A DNA stretch of 31,475 bases. It comes from Tieghemiomyces parasiticus. Its lineage: Eukaryota > Kickxellomycota > Dimargaritomycetes > Dimargaritales > Dimargaritaceae. Position numbers and translations under genes: made by a program. The notes below the pieces were generated by a model. It searched no databases, was not told where the DNA came from, and worked only from the letters and a program-made list of their open reading frames with translations. Positions 30,784 through 31,475 of this stretch are shown here, one piece after another (positions within the stretch are counted from its first letter, which is position 1; the number at the start of each line of letters is the position of its first letter). The stretch spans positions 1-31,475 of the forward strand of contig JANBPT010000544.1 of the NCBI GenBank assembly GCA_027575765.1, in the 5' to 3' direction.

Positions 30784-31475
30784 ACTCACTATGGAGGCAC
30801 TATCGAATATACGGCCCTCATTGCCCTATAATATGACTGCTTTTTTCTTCGTTTTCCTTCTTAGCACCGAAGGTATACCGATGTACATCCAACACCACTC
30901 TCACTTGTCGTCCCTGACGGGATACATCAAATAGCCCTGGGACATCTGTCCCCTCTCTCTCTTCATTGACCGTCCAACAGTAAATCAGCGTCCCTCCTCC
31001 ACACATCATTCGTTAAATTTATGTCAAAACAGATCATTTAGCTATAGGGTACTTCAATGAGTCGCCTACTGAAACCTGCTGATTGCCCTCCTACCGATGG
31101 GATGCGTGGTCGATCAGAACGCGCGGATCCCGCCCACATCTTCCCTTCCCCAGTCCGCCAACCTATTAATACGTATTGGTTACTCTTGGTGATCTGTGCC
31201 GCTCGCTGTCACGATTCGACCCCATTCCACACAAGTTTTAATGCGACCAGAACTGTATAATGGCTTAGGTTGCGGTACGACCGGATCATTTTGGCCGTGG
31301 GTTTACACTTTTGATGCAACCACCGGGATTGTTGAGTGACATACGAGAAGGTTCGTCGGAATTCTGGGAATGGCTTTACGGCTACACCACAAGGTTATTT
31401 TTTTTCGTGTGATCTGGAATCACCTTTGGGGACATCCCCTGGTCGTGTATAATCTTAGGTTGGGCGATTCGCCCT
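30784..31475. other. Right end, no gene recognised
   Basis: The 3' flank of the MIOS gene and about 0.6 kb of unremarkable sequence. A plus-strand ORF at 31057-31260 has no recognisable domain. No RNA gene or repeat was seen up to the window edge. Confidence 0.5.

Noticed and set aside
1..31475. A novel multi-gene system or cluster
   Set aside because: The five complete genes are unrelated conserved housekeeping genes on both strands with kilobase spacers. Nothing suggests a co-functional novel module.

Overview
This is a stretch of eukaryotic, almost certainly fungal, nuclear DNA. Five complete protein genes can be reconstructed and four of them carry spliceosomal introns, with GTAAGT-type donors and CAG/TAG acceptors. 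The proteins have fungal-type features: an Sse1-like Hsp110, a Q-rich Hap5/NF-YC, a cytosolic-type asparaginase with ankyrin repeats, a Sea4/MIOS GATOR2 subunit and a short NDUFB2-like complex I subunit. Introns are mostly about 200 nt, longer than in yeasts and most Ascomycota. Coding exons are GC-rich while intergenic DNA is richer in AT. An early-diverging fungus is my best guess, but the sequence alone does not settle the lineage.

Layout. Positions 1-75 look like the 3' end of a gene entering from the left. A hairpin-rich, G/purine-rich spacer follows. Hsp110 lies on the minus strand (1284-3912). A long gene-poor stretch (3913-9154) holds a single dispersed 5S rRNA gene (minus, 4959-5076) and an orphan TATA box followed by a tiny ORF. 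The asparaginase-ankyrin gene (plus, 9155-12931, seven exons) converges on the NF-YC gene (minus, 13748-16990, five exons). NF-YC contains a 15-nt and a 26-nt micro-exon. A gene-poor stretch follows with a decayed Ty3/gypsy-type RNase H fragment near 19.0-19.5 kb. Next comes an intronless glyoxylate/hydroxypyruvate reductase gene (minus, 20550-21518). A repeat island (about 22.3-25.1 kb) contains three diverged copies of an LTR-like repeat in two orientations and a broken mariner transposase. The right end carries the NDUFB2-like gene (plus, 25669-26083) and the MIOS/SEA4 gene (plus, 26927-30783, four exons), then 0.7 kb without a recognisable gene.

The genes do not form a pathway: they cover protein folding, asparagine catabolism, CCAAT-box transcription, glyoxylate metabolism, respiration and TORC1 nutrient signalling. 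This is ordinary unlinked eukaryotic gene order. I found no CRISPR array, operon, secondary-metabolite cluster or defence-like system. The items most worth a second look are the micro-exons of the NF-YC gene, the three-copy LTR-like repeat, the Ty3-like remnant and the hairpin cluster at 349-545.
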